A stretch of DNA of 64,000 nt, taken from positions 372,001 to 436,000 of the forward strand of contig NZ_JAJNMU010000001.1 in the NCBI RefSeq assembly GCF_022458865.1, in the 5' to 3' direction. The position numbers and the translations under genes were made by a program. How positions within the stretch are numbered: the stretch's first letter is position 1; each line of letters starts with the position of its first letter. The notes beneath the pieces were generated by a model. That model did not search any database. It worked only from the letters and a program-made list of their open reading frames with translations, and had not been told where the DNA came from. This DNA is from Paenibacillus periandrae (lineage in GTDB: Bacteria > Bacillota > Bacilli > Paenibacillales > NBRC-103111). This document shows, one piece after another, positions 45,428 to 54,092 of the stretch.

Positions 45428-45468
45428 CACTCCGTTCATTTCATTTTCACATTCCGTGCACTCTATGC

Positions 45469-47016
45469 TTATTTCTTGTTAAATTCCTTGTAAGCCTCGG
45501 TGTTTTCCATATAAGCTTTTTTCATTTCAGGCAGGTTGTTTAATTTTTCAATATAGGCTTTGTACTCATCCATCGAGATTTGCCCTACGATCGCTTTGGT
45601 CATCATCGATTTCCATTCGCTTTCATATTTCGGCCAAGTACTGTTGAAGGTTGCAGAGTACACATAGCGGAAAGGATCTACCTTGCCAATCGTGTCGTAG
45701 GCTTCGACTTCTTTTTTCTTCGCGTCGTTATAAGCTTTATCTCCTGATGCGCTTTCCACCTTACCCCATTTGGCATAAGCCAGAACGCCCGCGCCTTTAC
45801 TTGTGGTATTAACCTCTTTCACGCCCTGCTCAGTCAACACTTTTTGACCACCAACTACTTTATGATGCACACCCTCCAGTCCATAATAACCAAAATCGGT
45901 CATTTCATCGGAGGCTGTGTAGTCGAAGTATTTCAGCAGCTCCTTAACCTTGGCTTCAGGAACCTTCTTGGAAATGTAATAACCGCCGGATACACCTGTG
46001 GATAACACAATGGCGTCGCCCTTAGGTCCTTTCAGATTCAGGTTAATAATTTTGGAATTTGGCTGTGTTTTGTTGATGGAATCCTCCCACTCCTTGTCCC
46101 ACCATACACTGCGGGCATAGGAAGCGGCTCTGCCGGTCTTGTACAGCTCTTCAGCCTGCGTTTTCTTCATCACCGCGAATTCCTTGGACAGCACGCCATC
46201 GGTATACAAACCTCTAAACCAATTCACCATCTCGGTCCACTGAGGAGTCATTCTCTTGTCGATCATGCCGCCTTCTGCATTATAAGTAGGGTCAAGCGCA
46301 CCGAAGCCGGCCGCAAACGCGTCGTCTCCATCATTAATTATTACACCGTGTCCGATAAGACCAAGCGTATCCTTCTTACCATTGCCGTCAGGATCGCTAT
46401 CGACAATCTTCTTCAGGGCAGCTGCATATTCATCCAATGTAGTAGGCACAGCAATATTCATCTTGTCGAGCCAGTCCTTACGGATTTTGATACCGTTATC
46501 AATTCGTGAACGGGAACGTGGAACTGCATAGATTTTGCCGTCAACTGACAAATACTTTTGCCAATCCGGGGCCATGTTCTTTTTCAGGTTCGGATATTGG
46601 CTCAAATCACCAAGAAATGGAGTCAAATCCCAGAAAGCACCATTCTTGATCGCACTGCGCAGTGTCGGCCATGTAGAATCAGGGGATGCCACGACTTCTG
46701 GCAGATCAGCTGATGCGAACAACAAATCTGCTTTCGTTTTCAAATCGCCATCGGGTACCCATTCGATATCCAGCTTGCTATTGGTTCTCTTTTGCCATTC
46801 AGTCCAATACGCATTTTTCATATCAGGCACTTCGTTATACAGACCGGCAAAAATTTTAATTTCCAACGGCTTCGCCGGAGCCTTGGTGTCGGTCGCAGTT
46901 CCTGTTCCAGCTGCCGCAGGTGCCGCTTTCTCTGTAGTACCTCCTGAGCATCCAGCAGCTAAAGATAAAGCAACTACACATGAAATGCCTGCAGACCATT
47001 TTTGAAACGCTTTCAT
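45469..47016 (-). CDS. Sugar-binding lipoprotein 1 of GHL6 locus
   Basis: 515 residues. Lipobox LAAGC (Cys23). It closely matches the protein at 49369: KPLEIKIFAGLYNEVPDMKNAYWTEWQKRTNSKLDIEWVPDGDL, SDPDGNGKKDTLGLIG and VSGGYYISKKVPEAKVKELLKYFD are almost the same in both. It belongs to the LplA/YtcQ type. GAGGGGG lies before the ATG, and an operator-like 47-bp element lies at 47163-47209. There are two binding proteins but only one permease pair, so both probably deliver to the permeases at 51058-52921, perhaps for different oligomers. Confidence 0.92.
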   Translation of the reverse strand: MKAFQKWSAGISCVVALSLAAGCSGGTTEKAAPAAAGTGTATDTKAPAKPLEIKIFAGLYNEVPDMKNAYWTEWQKRTNSKLDIEWVPDGDLKTKADLLFASADLPEVVASPDSTWPTLRSAIKNGAFWDLTPFLGDLSQYPNLKKNMAPDWQKYLSVDGKIYAVPRSRSRIDNGIKIRKDWLDKMNIAVPTTLDEYAAALKKIVDSDPDGNGKKDTLGLIGHGVIINDGDDAFAAGFGALDPTYNAEGGMIDKRMTPQWTEMVNWFRGLYTDGVLSKEFAVMKKTQAEELYKTGRAASYARSVWWDKEWEDSINKTQPNSKIINLNLKGPKGDAIVLSTGVSGGYYISKKVPEAKVKELLKYFDYTASDEMTDFGYYGLEGVHHKVVGGQKVLTEQGVKEVNTTSKGAGVLAYAKWGKVESASGDKAYNDAKKKEVEAYDTIGKVDPFRYVYSATFNSTWPKYESEWKSMMTKAIVGQISMDEYKAYIEKLNNLPEMKKAYMENTEAYKEFNKK

Positions 47017-47094
47017 TAAATTGTCCCCCTCAAAAGTTTTTTATGAAGTCAAACTAACTTCCAAGCCAAACTTCAGTTTGTTATGGCATTGGGT

Positions 47095-47158
47095 CGGGAC
47101 TCCGTTCGTTGTCCGAACGTGAACCCCGATAACCCGATATTAAATGCCAAACAATCGG
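47095..47158. repeat. Imperfect long hairpin in leader of binding lipoprotein 1
   Basis: Nested complementary segments GGCATT/AATGCC, GGGT/ACCC, CGGG/CCCG and CGTTCG/CGAACG, with small bulges, span 64 bases. It lies between the operator and the binding-protein start, so it would form in the mRNA leader. Confidence 0.55.
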
Positions 47159-47162
47159 AATC

Positions 47163-47209
47163 ATACAGACAATTCATGCTAATCACTGCTTAAGTCAAAA
47201 ACTGTCCGT
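47163..47209 (-). promoter_or_regulatory. Operator-like element, copy A
   Basis: ATACAGACAATT (47163-47174), 22 bases, then AAAAACTGTCCGT (47197-47209). The two ends form an imperfect inverted repeat around GACA. Same size and ends as copy B at 50999. Oriented toward the lipoprotein gene starting at 47016. Confidence 0.65.
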
Positions 47210-47234
47210 GCAGCAAGATTGGTCTGCCTTCGCT

Positions 47235-49259
47235 TTACTCAAATTCGATCAGCAGACACTCCCATATATCCAACTTCGGAACGGAAACCGCTAATTTGTC
47301 CTGCTTGCTCTCAAAGCCTAATGGCTGCCCGGAGATGAGCTGCTTCACAGCCTTCACGCTTTTACCATTCAGCCTGATCGACACCTCGATCTGGTGCAGC
47401 GGAATATTGGTAGATAGTGGACGTCTGCCAACTCCGTTAACAAGGTGGACAAGCAATGTCTTATCTTTTTCAAAAACAGTCATTTGCAATCCCTGGAAGT
47501 TGCTGACTTTAATAAATTTATGTTCAGCAAGTGCCATATCAATCGCATTGGATAAGAACTGGTAGTGCTCACCCAATTTAAATTCATTGATCAATTGGCT
47601 TAAGGAGAACGGTAGGTACATCGCGTGGCCTTTTCCTGATGGATTCCAAACGGCAAGTGGTAAATCTGTATGGCTAACCGGCAGTGAAGCACGTTCCGGA
47701 GGCGCTCCCACACTTTCAAGTGGTGAGAATGGCGGCACCAATGTCGCCAGCACCTGTGTGTCTGCTCCCGTTGGTTTAACATAATTGACCTTGCCGCGAT
47801 GAGCGATCAGCTCGGTATGTTCCAATCCCTTTTGCAATGGATTGTTAGCACCCTCAAAGCGTAAGTACGAGGCCAGTAAAGACTCGCTTGTGTACATATC
47901 CTCAGAAATACCAAGCAGCTTCAGCAGAGCCGGGTGATTCGGAATCGCTCCCTCGGCAAAAATATGACCGCCAGCTTGAACATAGTCGCTAATATTAGCA
48001 ATAAATGAATCCGAATATTCCATGCCTTCCGGGATAACAAGACCACGATAGTGTGAAAGCTTATCCGTTGTCGCCTGTGCCTCCAGCAGCACATCAAAAG
48101 GAATTTGCATATTGATCAAACCATCGGCCCAGCCCTCTGCCGAAGCATCTGCTGTCCACATCATGCCAATCTGCGCTACGGGAGCAGCCCCATCCATATA
48201 GTTCTCGACCTTCTCGACGCTGACGTTGAAATTTTTCACGACATCCAGAATTCTTTTGTCACCAATCGTATTTGGTATTCCTGTTAAGGAATGCCAGATG
48301 CTTCCGCCATGAGCCGGAATTTGCGACAGCCAGAAGCTATACTCAGCCGGAGGAAGCCCCGTATGCCGCCAATCCATACCCGGACTTGAATGCACGATGC
48401 CAAAAGGAGTCGGACGATCCGGCAGGCTGCGGCCCAATTTCATACTTAGAGCAGGCTTCCAAAATTCCGGAATATGATGATGTCCGAGAGACAAAATATC
48501 CTGCGGCTCTGTGCACAGCATGTCAGTCGTTTCGGCACGATCAAATAAATTATCATGGTACAGATTATAGTAAAGGATCATCGGAATATCTTTACCTGTT
48601 TGTTTGATCATTGTGTACAGGTTATCCATATTATCGCGCAGGCAGGTCGATTCCCAGGCTGGTTCGAAGGCTTTTCGCTCCGTCGGCATTTCCGTTCCGT
48701 ACAGATTCGTATATTTGCGACGGCAGGCTTCACAGTAGCAGAGGGTGTAATTAGGTGCATTGAAGAAAATCCCGTCAATGTCATAGTTATCGATAATTTC
48801 CTGAAGTACGGGAATTGCCACTGCTTCATTCCGGTATGCGCTGTTAATGCAGGTAGACATCAGCAGCGACCAATTGCCCGGCCGTTTGGCGCCAATCGTA
48901 ATCGGCTCACCTTGAAGATCTCTGGCAAACCACTCCGGACGCTGCAGGTAGATGGAATCCTCAGCCTTACTGAAATCGACACGTGCAATAAACCGGATAT
49001 CCTGCTGATGACACGCTTCGATAACTTCCTTTAAGAGATCAAAGCTTGTTGGCAAAAATTCATTCAACGTATGAAATTTGACCTTGGACGGATACCAGCC
49101 ATAAATCCCACCGACATTAAAGACAATAGTGTTGGCTCCCATATCTTTCATTTGAGCAGCCAGCTCCTGCGGATCGATTTGATCCGTGTCGCGGACCTGA
49201 AGATTCGGTTGAATAACACGCAGCGGCTTTTGCCACCAAGATTTGTTCGTTGTATCCAT
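47235..49259 (-). CDS. GHL6-type glycoside hydrolase, paralogue C
   Basis: 674 residues, close relative of paralogue B. Barrel motifs: GANTIVFNVGGIYGWYPSKV, FIARVDFSKAEDSIYLQRPEWF, NYDIDGIFFNAPNY, Cys pair CYCEAC; then EPQDILSLGHHHIPEFWKP and the C-terminal amidotransferase-like domain with VIPEGMEYSD...GGHIFAEGAIP. No signal peptide. ATG 49259 follows AGGAGG. It follows binding lipoprotein 2 across a hairpin. The Asp of DGIFFN is conserved in all three paralogues. Substrate unknown; the locus lacks any secreted lyase or hydrolase in this window. Confidence 0.87.
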   Translation of the reverse strand: MDTTNKSWWQKPLRVIQPNLQVRDTDQIDPQELAAQMKDMGANTIVFNVGGIYGWYPSKVKFHTLNEFLPTSFDLLKEVIEACHQQDIRFIARVDFSKAEDSIYLQRPEWFARDLQGEPITIGAKRPGNWSLLMSTCINSAYRNEAVAIPVLQEIIDNYDIDGIFFNAPNYTLCYCEACRRKYTNLYGTEMPTERKAFEPAWESTCLRDNMDNLYTMIKQTGKDIPMILYYNLYHDNLFDRAETTDMLCTEPQDILSLGHHHIPEFWKPALSMKLGRSLPDRPTPFGIVHSSPGMDWRHTGLPPAEYSFWLSQIPAHGGSIWHSLTGIPNTIGDKRILDVVKNFNVSVEKVENYMDGAAPVAQIGMMWTADASAEGWADGLINMQIPFDVLLEAQATTDKLSHYRGLVIPEGMEYSDSFIANISDYVQAGGHIFAEGAIPNHPALLKLLGISEDMYTSESLLASYLRFEGANNPLQKGLEHTELIAHRGKVNYVKPTGADTQVLATLVPPFSPLESVGAPPERASLPVSHTDLPLAVWNPSGKGHAMYLPFSLSQLINEFKLGEHYQFLSNAIDMALAEHKFIKVSNFQGLQMTVFEKDKTLLVHLVNGVGRRPLSTNIPLHQIEVSIRLNGKSVKAVKQLISGQPLGFESKQDKLAVSVPKLDIWECLLIEFE

Positions 49260-49273
49260 AGCTTCCTCCTGGA

Positions 49274-49336
49274 AACGGTTACCAGCTCCGTGTGCGCGCC
49301 ATTGGTCTGGAGCCTCCACACGGCTTGGTAACCGTT
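49274..49336. repeat. GGTAACCG hairpin between lipoprotein 2 and GHL6
   Basis: AACGGTTACCA (49274-49284) pairs exactly with TGGTAACCGTT (49326-49336), and CCGTGTG (49288-49294) with CACACGG (49317-49323). Same GGTTACC core and same position as the hairpin at 45399-45427. Confidence 0.8.
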
Positions 49337-49368
49337 GAATGGTTGTTGTATTTGCTTACTTGCTCTTC

Positions 49369-50901
49369 TTACTTGCCAATAAAGGATTTGTACGATTCAG
49401 CAAATTCCTTGTAAGCTTTTTTCATTTCCGGTGTGTTGTTAATCTTGTCGACGTAGGCCTTGTATTCATCCAGCGTAATTTGACCGACGATCGCTTTAGT
49501 CACATTGGCTTTCCATTCATTCTCGTATTTAGGCCATGTGCTGTTCCAGGTATTCGACACCGTGTAGTTAAACGGGTTGACTTTACCGACCTCATCAAAA
49601 ATTTCCACTTCTTTTTTCTTTGCATCATTATAAGCTTTGCTGCCTGAAGCACTCTCTACCTTACCCCACTTGGAATAGGCAAGCACACCTGCGCCTTTGC
49701 TTGTGGTGTTCACTTCCTTGATGCCTTGATCATTCAGTACCTTCTGCCCGTCAACCAGCTTGTAGTGTACGCCTTCGATACCATAATAAGCCAGATCCGT
49801 TAATTCATTGGAAGCGGTTTGGTCAAAATATTTCAGCAGCTCTTTCACCTTGGCTTCAGGAACCTTTTTGGAAATGTAGTAGCCGCCGGATACACCGGTT
49901 TGCAGCTCAATAGCGTCTCCTTTAGGTCCTTTTAAATGCAGGTTCAAAATTTGAGCGTCAGGCTGTACCTTCTTGATTGCGGTTTCCCACTCATTGTCCC
50001 ACCACACACTGCGTCCATAGGAAGCGGCACGGCCGGTTTTATACAATTCCTCGGCTTGCGTTTTCTTCATAACCGCAAATTCCTTGGAAAGAATGCCATC
50101 ATCAAACAGCTTTTTGTAAAAGGCAACTGCGTCGCTATACTGCGGAGTCAAACGGCTCTCAATCATACCGCCTTCAGCATTATAAGTAGGATCCAAAGCA
50201 CCGAAGCCTGCGGCGAACGAAGGATCAGCATCCTTTACAATAATTTCGTTACCGATCAAGCCCAGCGTATCCTTCTTGCCATTGCCGTCAGGATCGCTTT
50301 CCACGATTTTTTTCAAGGCTGCCGCATATTCATCCAAGGTTTTCGGTACGGGAATGTTCAGCTTGTCCAGCCAGTCCTTACGGATTTTGATACCAGGATC
50401 AATTCGGGAACGGGAACGCGGAACCGCATAGATTTTACCATCAACCGTCAAATATTTGAGCGCGTCCTTGGCCAGATTGTTTTTCAGGTTCGGATATTCG
50501 CTCAAATCGCCAAGGAAAGGCGTCAAATCCCAAAATGCGCCGCTGCGAACAGCATTCAATAGTGTAGGACGTACCGCAGACGGCGCTGCCAGAACCTCGG
50601 GAAGATCGGCGGAGGCCAGCAATAGATCCAGCTTTGTATTCAAATCACCGTCGGGTACCCATTCGATATCAAGCTTGCTGTTCGTTCTTTTTTGCCATTC
50701 GGTCCAAAATGCGTTTTTCATATCGGGAACTTCATTGTAAAGCCCGGCAAACATTTTAATTTCGAGCGGCTTGCTTGTATTGCCTGCACCTGCTGCTGCG
50801 CCCGGTGTCTTGGATTGACCATCGTTGCCTCCGCAGCCTGCCAGTAAAGATAGTGCTACCACGCCAGATACGCCGGCCGTCCATGTTCTTGATGTTTTCA
50901 T
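49369..50901 (-). CDS. Sugar-binding lipoprotein 2 of GHL6 locus
   Basis: 510 residues. Lipobox LLAGC (Cys23), then a short Gly/Ala linker. Near-duplicate of the lipoprotein at 45469 through its whole length, including KTGRAASYGRSVWWDNEWE and EVNTTSKGAGVLAYSKWGKVESASG. It captures the oligosaccharide outside the membrane for the permeases immediately upstream (51058, 51959). AGGAGG precedes the ATG, and operator-like copy B is about 100 bases upstream. Confidence 0.93.
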   Translation of the reverse strand: MKTSRTWTAGVSGVVALSLLAGCGGNDGQSKTPGAAAGAGNTSKPLEIKMFAGLYNEVPDMKNAFWTEWQKRTNSKLDIEWVPDGDLNTKLDLLLASADLPEVLAAPSAVRPTLLNAVRSGAFWDLTPFLGDLSEYPNLKNNLAKDALKYLTVDGKIYAVPRSRSRIDPGIKIRKDWLDKLNIPVPKTLDEYAAALKKIVESDPDGNGKKDTLGLIGNEIIVKDADPSFAAGFGALDPTYNAEGGMIESRLTPQYSDAVAFYKKLFDDGILSKEFAVMKKTQAEELYKTGRAASYGRSVWWDNEWETAIKKVQPDAQILNLHLKGPKGDAIELQTGVSGGYYISKKVPEAKVKELLKYFDQTASNELTDLAYYGIEGVHYKLVDGQKVLNDQGIKEVNTTSKGAGVLAYSKWGKVESASGSKAYNDAKKKEVEIFDEVGKVNPFNYTVSNTWNSTWPKYENEWKANVTKAIVGQITLDEYKAYVDKINNTPEMKKAYKEFAESYKSFIGK

Positions 50902-50998
50902 TGAATAAATCCTCCTGCATCGTATGGTTTCATAAAAATGCTTTCTTATTGGAAAGCTCTCTACTCCTATTCAATCTAAACCTGGATTGGACCGAGTG

Positions 50999-51045
50999 AT
51001 ACAGACAATTGATGCGCTGATTTGCTCAGGATAAAAATTGTCCGT
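50999..51045 (-). promoter_or_regulatory. Operator-like element, copy B
   Basis: ATACAGACAATT (50999-51010), 22 bases, then AAAAATTGTCCGT (51033-51045). GACAATT and AATTGTC are exact inverted repeats. On the minus strand TAGATT lies about 24 bases after TTGTCT, placing the element next to a promoter -35 position. Confidence 0.68.
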
Positions 51046-51057
51046 CCTTCGAATTGA

Positions 51058-51939
51058 CTAACCTTTTACTGAACCCAGCATAACACCCTTGGCAAAGTGT
51101 TTTTGCAGAAAAGGGTAAATGACAAGAATTGGCGCCATCGACAGCATGATCGAAGCCATTCGAATCGTTTCCTGAGGAACCATCCGATCATCTCCACCGG
51201 AGCCCGCCTGACCTACACCGTTCGAATCGGAATCGATAACAAGTGTTTTGACCAGCACCTGCAGTGTCCATTTCTTCGAATCGGAAATATAGATCAATGC
51301 ATTAAAATACGTATTCCAGTGTGCTACTGCAAAAAATAAGGTGAACGCCGCAATCGCAGGCATCGACAATGGTATCACGATACGCAGGAACACGCCAAGA
51401 TCGGAGCAGCCGTCAATTTTGGCTGAATCCTCCAGCTCCGAGGGCAGCGATTCCAGAAAGCTTTTGATGACAATTAAGCTCCACGCATTGGTCAGCGCCG
51501 GCCAGATCAGAGCCCAGTAAGAATTTAACAAGCCCAGCTCTTTAATCAGCAGGTAGTTCGGCACGATTCCTGCACTGAACACGAGCGTAAAAATAACAGC
51601 GCCCATCATAATACCGCGGCCTGGCATCGTCTTTTTCGTTAGTGCATAGGCCAGCGAGAACGATACAATCACATTCAGCACTGTACCAATGATCGTAATA
51701 AACACGGTACTTTTCAAAGCGTTCACAAAGCTGTTGGTCGATAAAATATATTTATAAGCGGAGAGCGACCACTTTTCCGGAAACACATAAAATTTCAGCG
51801 GCACATACGCCTGTGGATCGGTAAAAGATACACTAAACACATACAGAAACGGGAACACACAGACGAATGATATGAGGGCCAGTAATGAATAATTGACCCA
51901 GTCGAAGGGCTCCAATTTCTTTTTCGATACAAAGCTCAT
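51058..51939 (-). CDS. Permease of GHL6 locus (LplC/YtcP type)
   Basis: 293 residues, about six membrane helices. EAA loop LEDSAKIDGCSDLGVFLRIVIPLSMPAIAAF; C-terminus HFAKGVMLGSVKG. GGAGGAG precedes the ATG. It lies 19 bases after its LplB-type partner. No ATPase is encoded nearby, so a shared ATPase elsewhere is expected. Confidence 0.93.
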   Translation of the reverse strand: MSFVSKKKLEPFDWVNYSLLALISFVCVFPFLYVFSVSFTDPQAYVPLKFYVFPEKWSLSAYKYILSTNSFVNALKSTVFITIIGTVLNVIVSFSLAYALTKKTMPGRGIMMGAVIFTLVFSAGIVPNYLLIKELGLLNSYWALIWPALTNAWSLIVIKSFLESLPSELEDSAKIDGCSDLGVFLRIVIPLSMPAIAAFTLFFAVAHWNTYFNALIYISDSKKWTLQVLVKTLVIDSDSNGVGQAGSGGDDRMVPQETIRMASIMLSMAPILVIYPFLQKHFAKGVMLGSVKG

Positions 51940-51958
51940 CCAGTTTCTCCTCCTTTAA

Positions 51959-52921
51959 TTAATAGATTCCTTCATGACCTAATTTTTTAACCACATAATT
52001 GGATATCATGACGAGAATAAAGCCTACGACACCTTTAAACATACCGACCGTAACCCCGGTGCTGATCTGGCCTTTTAGAATCCCTTGTGTGTAGGAATAG
52101 GTATCAAATACTTCGGCCAAGGACGAAACCAGCGGGTTCATCATTAACAATATTTGCTCAAAGCCTACATCGGCCATATGTCCCAAACGAAGAATTAACA
52201 AAATGAAAATGGTTGGTCGAATTGCAGGCAAGGTGATATGCCAGATTTGCCGCCAACGGCTAGCACCGTCAACAACCGCCGCTTCATATCTTTGCGGATC
52301 GACACCCGCCATCGCTGCGAGGAAAATGATCGTACCCCAGCCTACCTCTTTCCACATGCTTTGCAGCGTGATCATTGCCCAGAAATAATTAGGATTCGAT
52401 AGAAAAGCGATGCTTTCCCCACCCGAGTCCGTTATTAATTTATTGATAATCCCGACATCTGTAGACAGTACAAAAAAAGTCATACTTGCCACTACAACCC
52501 ATGATAAAAAATGCGGTAAATATACGATCGATTGATTAATCCGCTTGAACACCTCATGACGGACTTCGTTCAACATCAAACCGAGTATAATCGGCAGCGG
52601 GAACATAAACACCAAGCCGAATATGTTAATGGCAAACGTGTTGCGAAGCATGATGTAGAAATTTTTGTCCGTAAATAACTCGTTGAAATGCTTGAACCCC
52701 ACCCACTCACTACCGGCAAATCCGCTGTACGGGTTATACTCCTTAAAAGCAAGCAGCAGCCCCCACATCGGTGCAAACTTAAATATCATGAAAAACAAAA
52801 TTCCCGGTAAAGCCAGCAAATACATATATTTGTGCTGCACCATCCGATTCCATAGCCTGGACCAGTAGCCTGCGTTTCCGGTTGCTCTGGTGCTCAACAC
52901 GGCCTTGTTGGATTCTATCAT
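51959..52921 (-). CDS. Permease of GHL6 locus (LplB type)
   Basis: 320 residues. An N-terminal soluble stretch is followed by YMYLLALPGILFFMIFKFAPMWGLLLAFKEYNPYSG. EAA loop RYEAAVVDGASRWRQIWHITLPAI; C-terminus VVKKLGHEGIY. GAGAGGG precedes the ATG. First gene of the locus; operator-like copy C lies about 80 bases upstream. Confidence 0.93.
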   Translation of the reverse strand: MIESNKAVLSTRATGNAGYWSRLWNRMVQHKYMYLLALPGILFFMIFKFAPMWGLLLAFKEYNPYSGFAGSEWVGFKHFNELFTDKNFYIMLRNTFAINIFGLVFMFPLPIILGLMLNEVRHEVFKRINQSIVYLPHFLSWVVVASMTFFVLSTDVGIINKLITDSGGESIAFLSNPNYFWAMITLQSMWKEVGWGTIIFLAAMAGVDPQRYEAAVVDGASRWRQIWHITLPAIRPTIFILLILRLGHMADVGFEQILLMMNPLVSSLAEVFDTYSYTQGILKGQISTGVTVGMFKGVVGFILVMISNYVVKKLGHEGIY

Positions 52922-52998
52922 TGTGTACGCCCTCTCTCCTCATTTGTTGTGGATTGCTTCCCTGTGAACCTAATACTAGACTGCTCGAGGAGGGCAGT

Positions 52999-53053
52999 AT
53001 ACAGACAATTCTTGAAATGCAAATAAGGTCCGGAGGGATGGACAGAAATTGTC
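52999..53053 (-). promoter_or_regulatory. Operator-like element, copy C (longer spacing)
   Basis: ATACAGACAATT (52999-53010) and AAATTGTC (53046-53053). The second half lies 11 bases further away than in copies A and B, about one helical turn. On the minus strand TAGTAT follows TTGTCT by about 24 bases. It precedes the permease operon. Confidence 0.6.
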
Positions 53054-53059
53054 TTTTGA

Positions 53060-53357
53060 TATTCACCCGGAACCCAAGGGACGCACCCTCCCAAACCCTC
53101 CCTATAGGGAGGGCCCCAAAGGGCTTTGCCCTCTGGACTCCCTGGTCGGATGCGCGGCTGTAGTGTTCTCGGGGCGCTTGTCATCCCTGCGGGATACGCT
53201 TGATTTATTGTGGATGGGTCGATTGGGCGCGCGGCTGTGGTGTTCTCGGGACGCTTGTCGTCCCTGCGGGACACGCTTGGGTTGGGTGGATGGGTCGATT
53301 GGGCGCGGGGTTTTGGTGTTCTCGGGACGCTTGTCGTCCCTGCGGGACACGCTTTGA
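53060..53357. repeat. GC-rich palindromic and tandem repeat island
   Basis: 53088-53140 has CCCTCCC-TATA-GGGAGGG and AGGGC/GCCCT palindromes. From 53152, three tandem units of 76-77 bases follow (starts 53152, 53229, 53305; the third is partial). Each contains the hairpins GGGACG-CTTGT-CGTCCC and GTCCC-TGC-GGGAC. GC content is far above the flanks. No believable gene is inside; Arg/Pro-rich frames there are repeat artefacts. Confidence 0.85.
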
Positions 53358-53466
53358 GCGAGCACTCACAGAACCCATTCATTTCATACAACCTTTTTAC
53401 CCACACATAGAAGTTCCATTAAGAATAAAAGTACTCATACACAAATCCAACTCATGGAAAGGTTGA

Positions 53467-54040
53467 ATGCAATTGAGATTCATAAGGAACAATCACAAAC
53501 TTAGTAAAGTCAAACTTTTTTTAAGTCCAAACCGGTACGTAAAGCAGCTGCTCAAGTAATCAACTTTACGATTATTGGTGATAGTCATGTCGGCTACGGT
53601 AATGGACTAAGCATTTATAAAAGCCTGTTATCTAAAGCAGTGAAAACGAGGAATATAAAGTTTGTTATTTTTGGAGGGGATAATAAACACGGTTCGACGG
53701 GAACAACCGCTGATGTGGATTATAAAGCATTTAAAGATATCGCCAGAGGAATTTTGGGACCCAAAAATATCTCCTTTAAGGCGTCTATAGGAAATTGGGA
53801 AGATAATACTAGAGTTTTATTCAAAAAGTATTTAGGAAATGTTCTTGGAAATGAATTTCCCTGGGACGAATGGTAAAGTGAAGTATGTCTGGTTGGATAA
53901 TGCACCTGGAAAATTCAGCTTGCAAGCATAAGTTTGCTTAAAAGTTTAGATCCTAATTTTGTGGTAGAGGTTATTATGAAGCAGCCTTGACAATCAATAA
54001 TAATCAATTCGACCTCACGGTCAAGGGAGTACAATCCTAA
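53467..54040 (+). pseudogene. Frameshifted metallophosphoesterase remnant
   Basis: AAAGG and ATG at 53467 start MQLRFIRNNHKLSKVKLF, LSPNRYVKQLLK, then a stop. The next frame continues NFTIIGDSHVGYGNGLSIYK, FVIFGGDNKHGSTG and FKASIGNWEDNTR (metal motifs GDxH, GGDN and GNWEDN). A shift near 53845 gives MNFPGTNGKVKYVWLDNAPG, another near 53930 gives ISLLKSLDPNF, and a last one gives RGYYEAALTINNNQFDLTVK ending at 54040. At least four frame breaks and an apparent internal deletion show a dead calcineurin-like phosphoesterase gene. Confidence 0.85.
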
Positions 54041-54092
54041 CGATTGTAAAAAAATCAGCGCTTTGTTCATGTATAACATTTGTTAAGATGCG

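Noticed and set aside
45262..45439. N-terminal extension of the GHL6 paralogue B through the hairpin array
   Set aside because: AGGAGG directly before ATG 45262 and alignment with paralogue C set the start there; the extension only reads the repeats.
47030..47160. Riboswitch in the leader of binding lipoprotein 1
   Set aside because: The hairpin is long, but no known riboswitch core motif is recognisable.
49272..49285. CcpA cre site
   Set aside because: TGGAAACGGTTACC has mismatches at two key consensus positions and is better explained as a hairpin arm; kept only as a remark.
53049..53410. Several overlapping Arg/Pro/Gly-rich frames on both strands
   Set aside because: They consist of the 76-77-base tandem repeat in different frames and lack ribosome sites.
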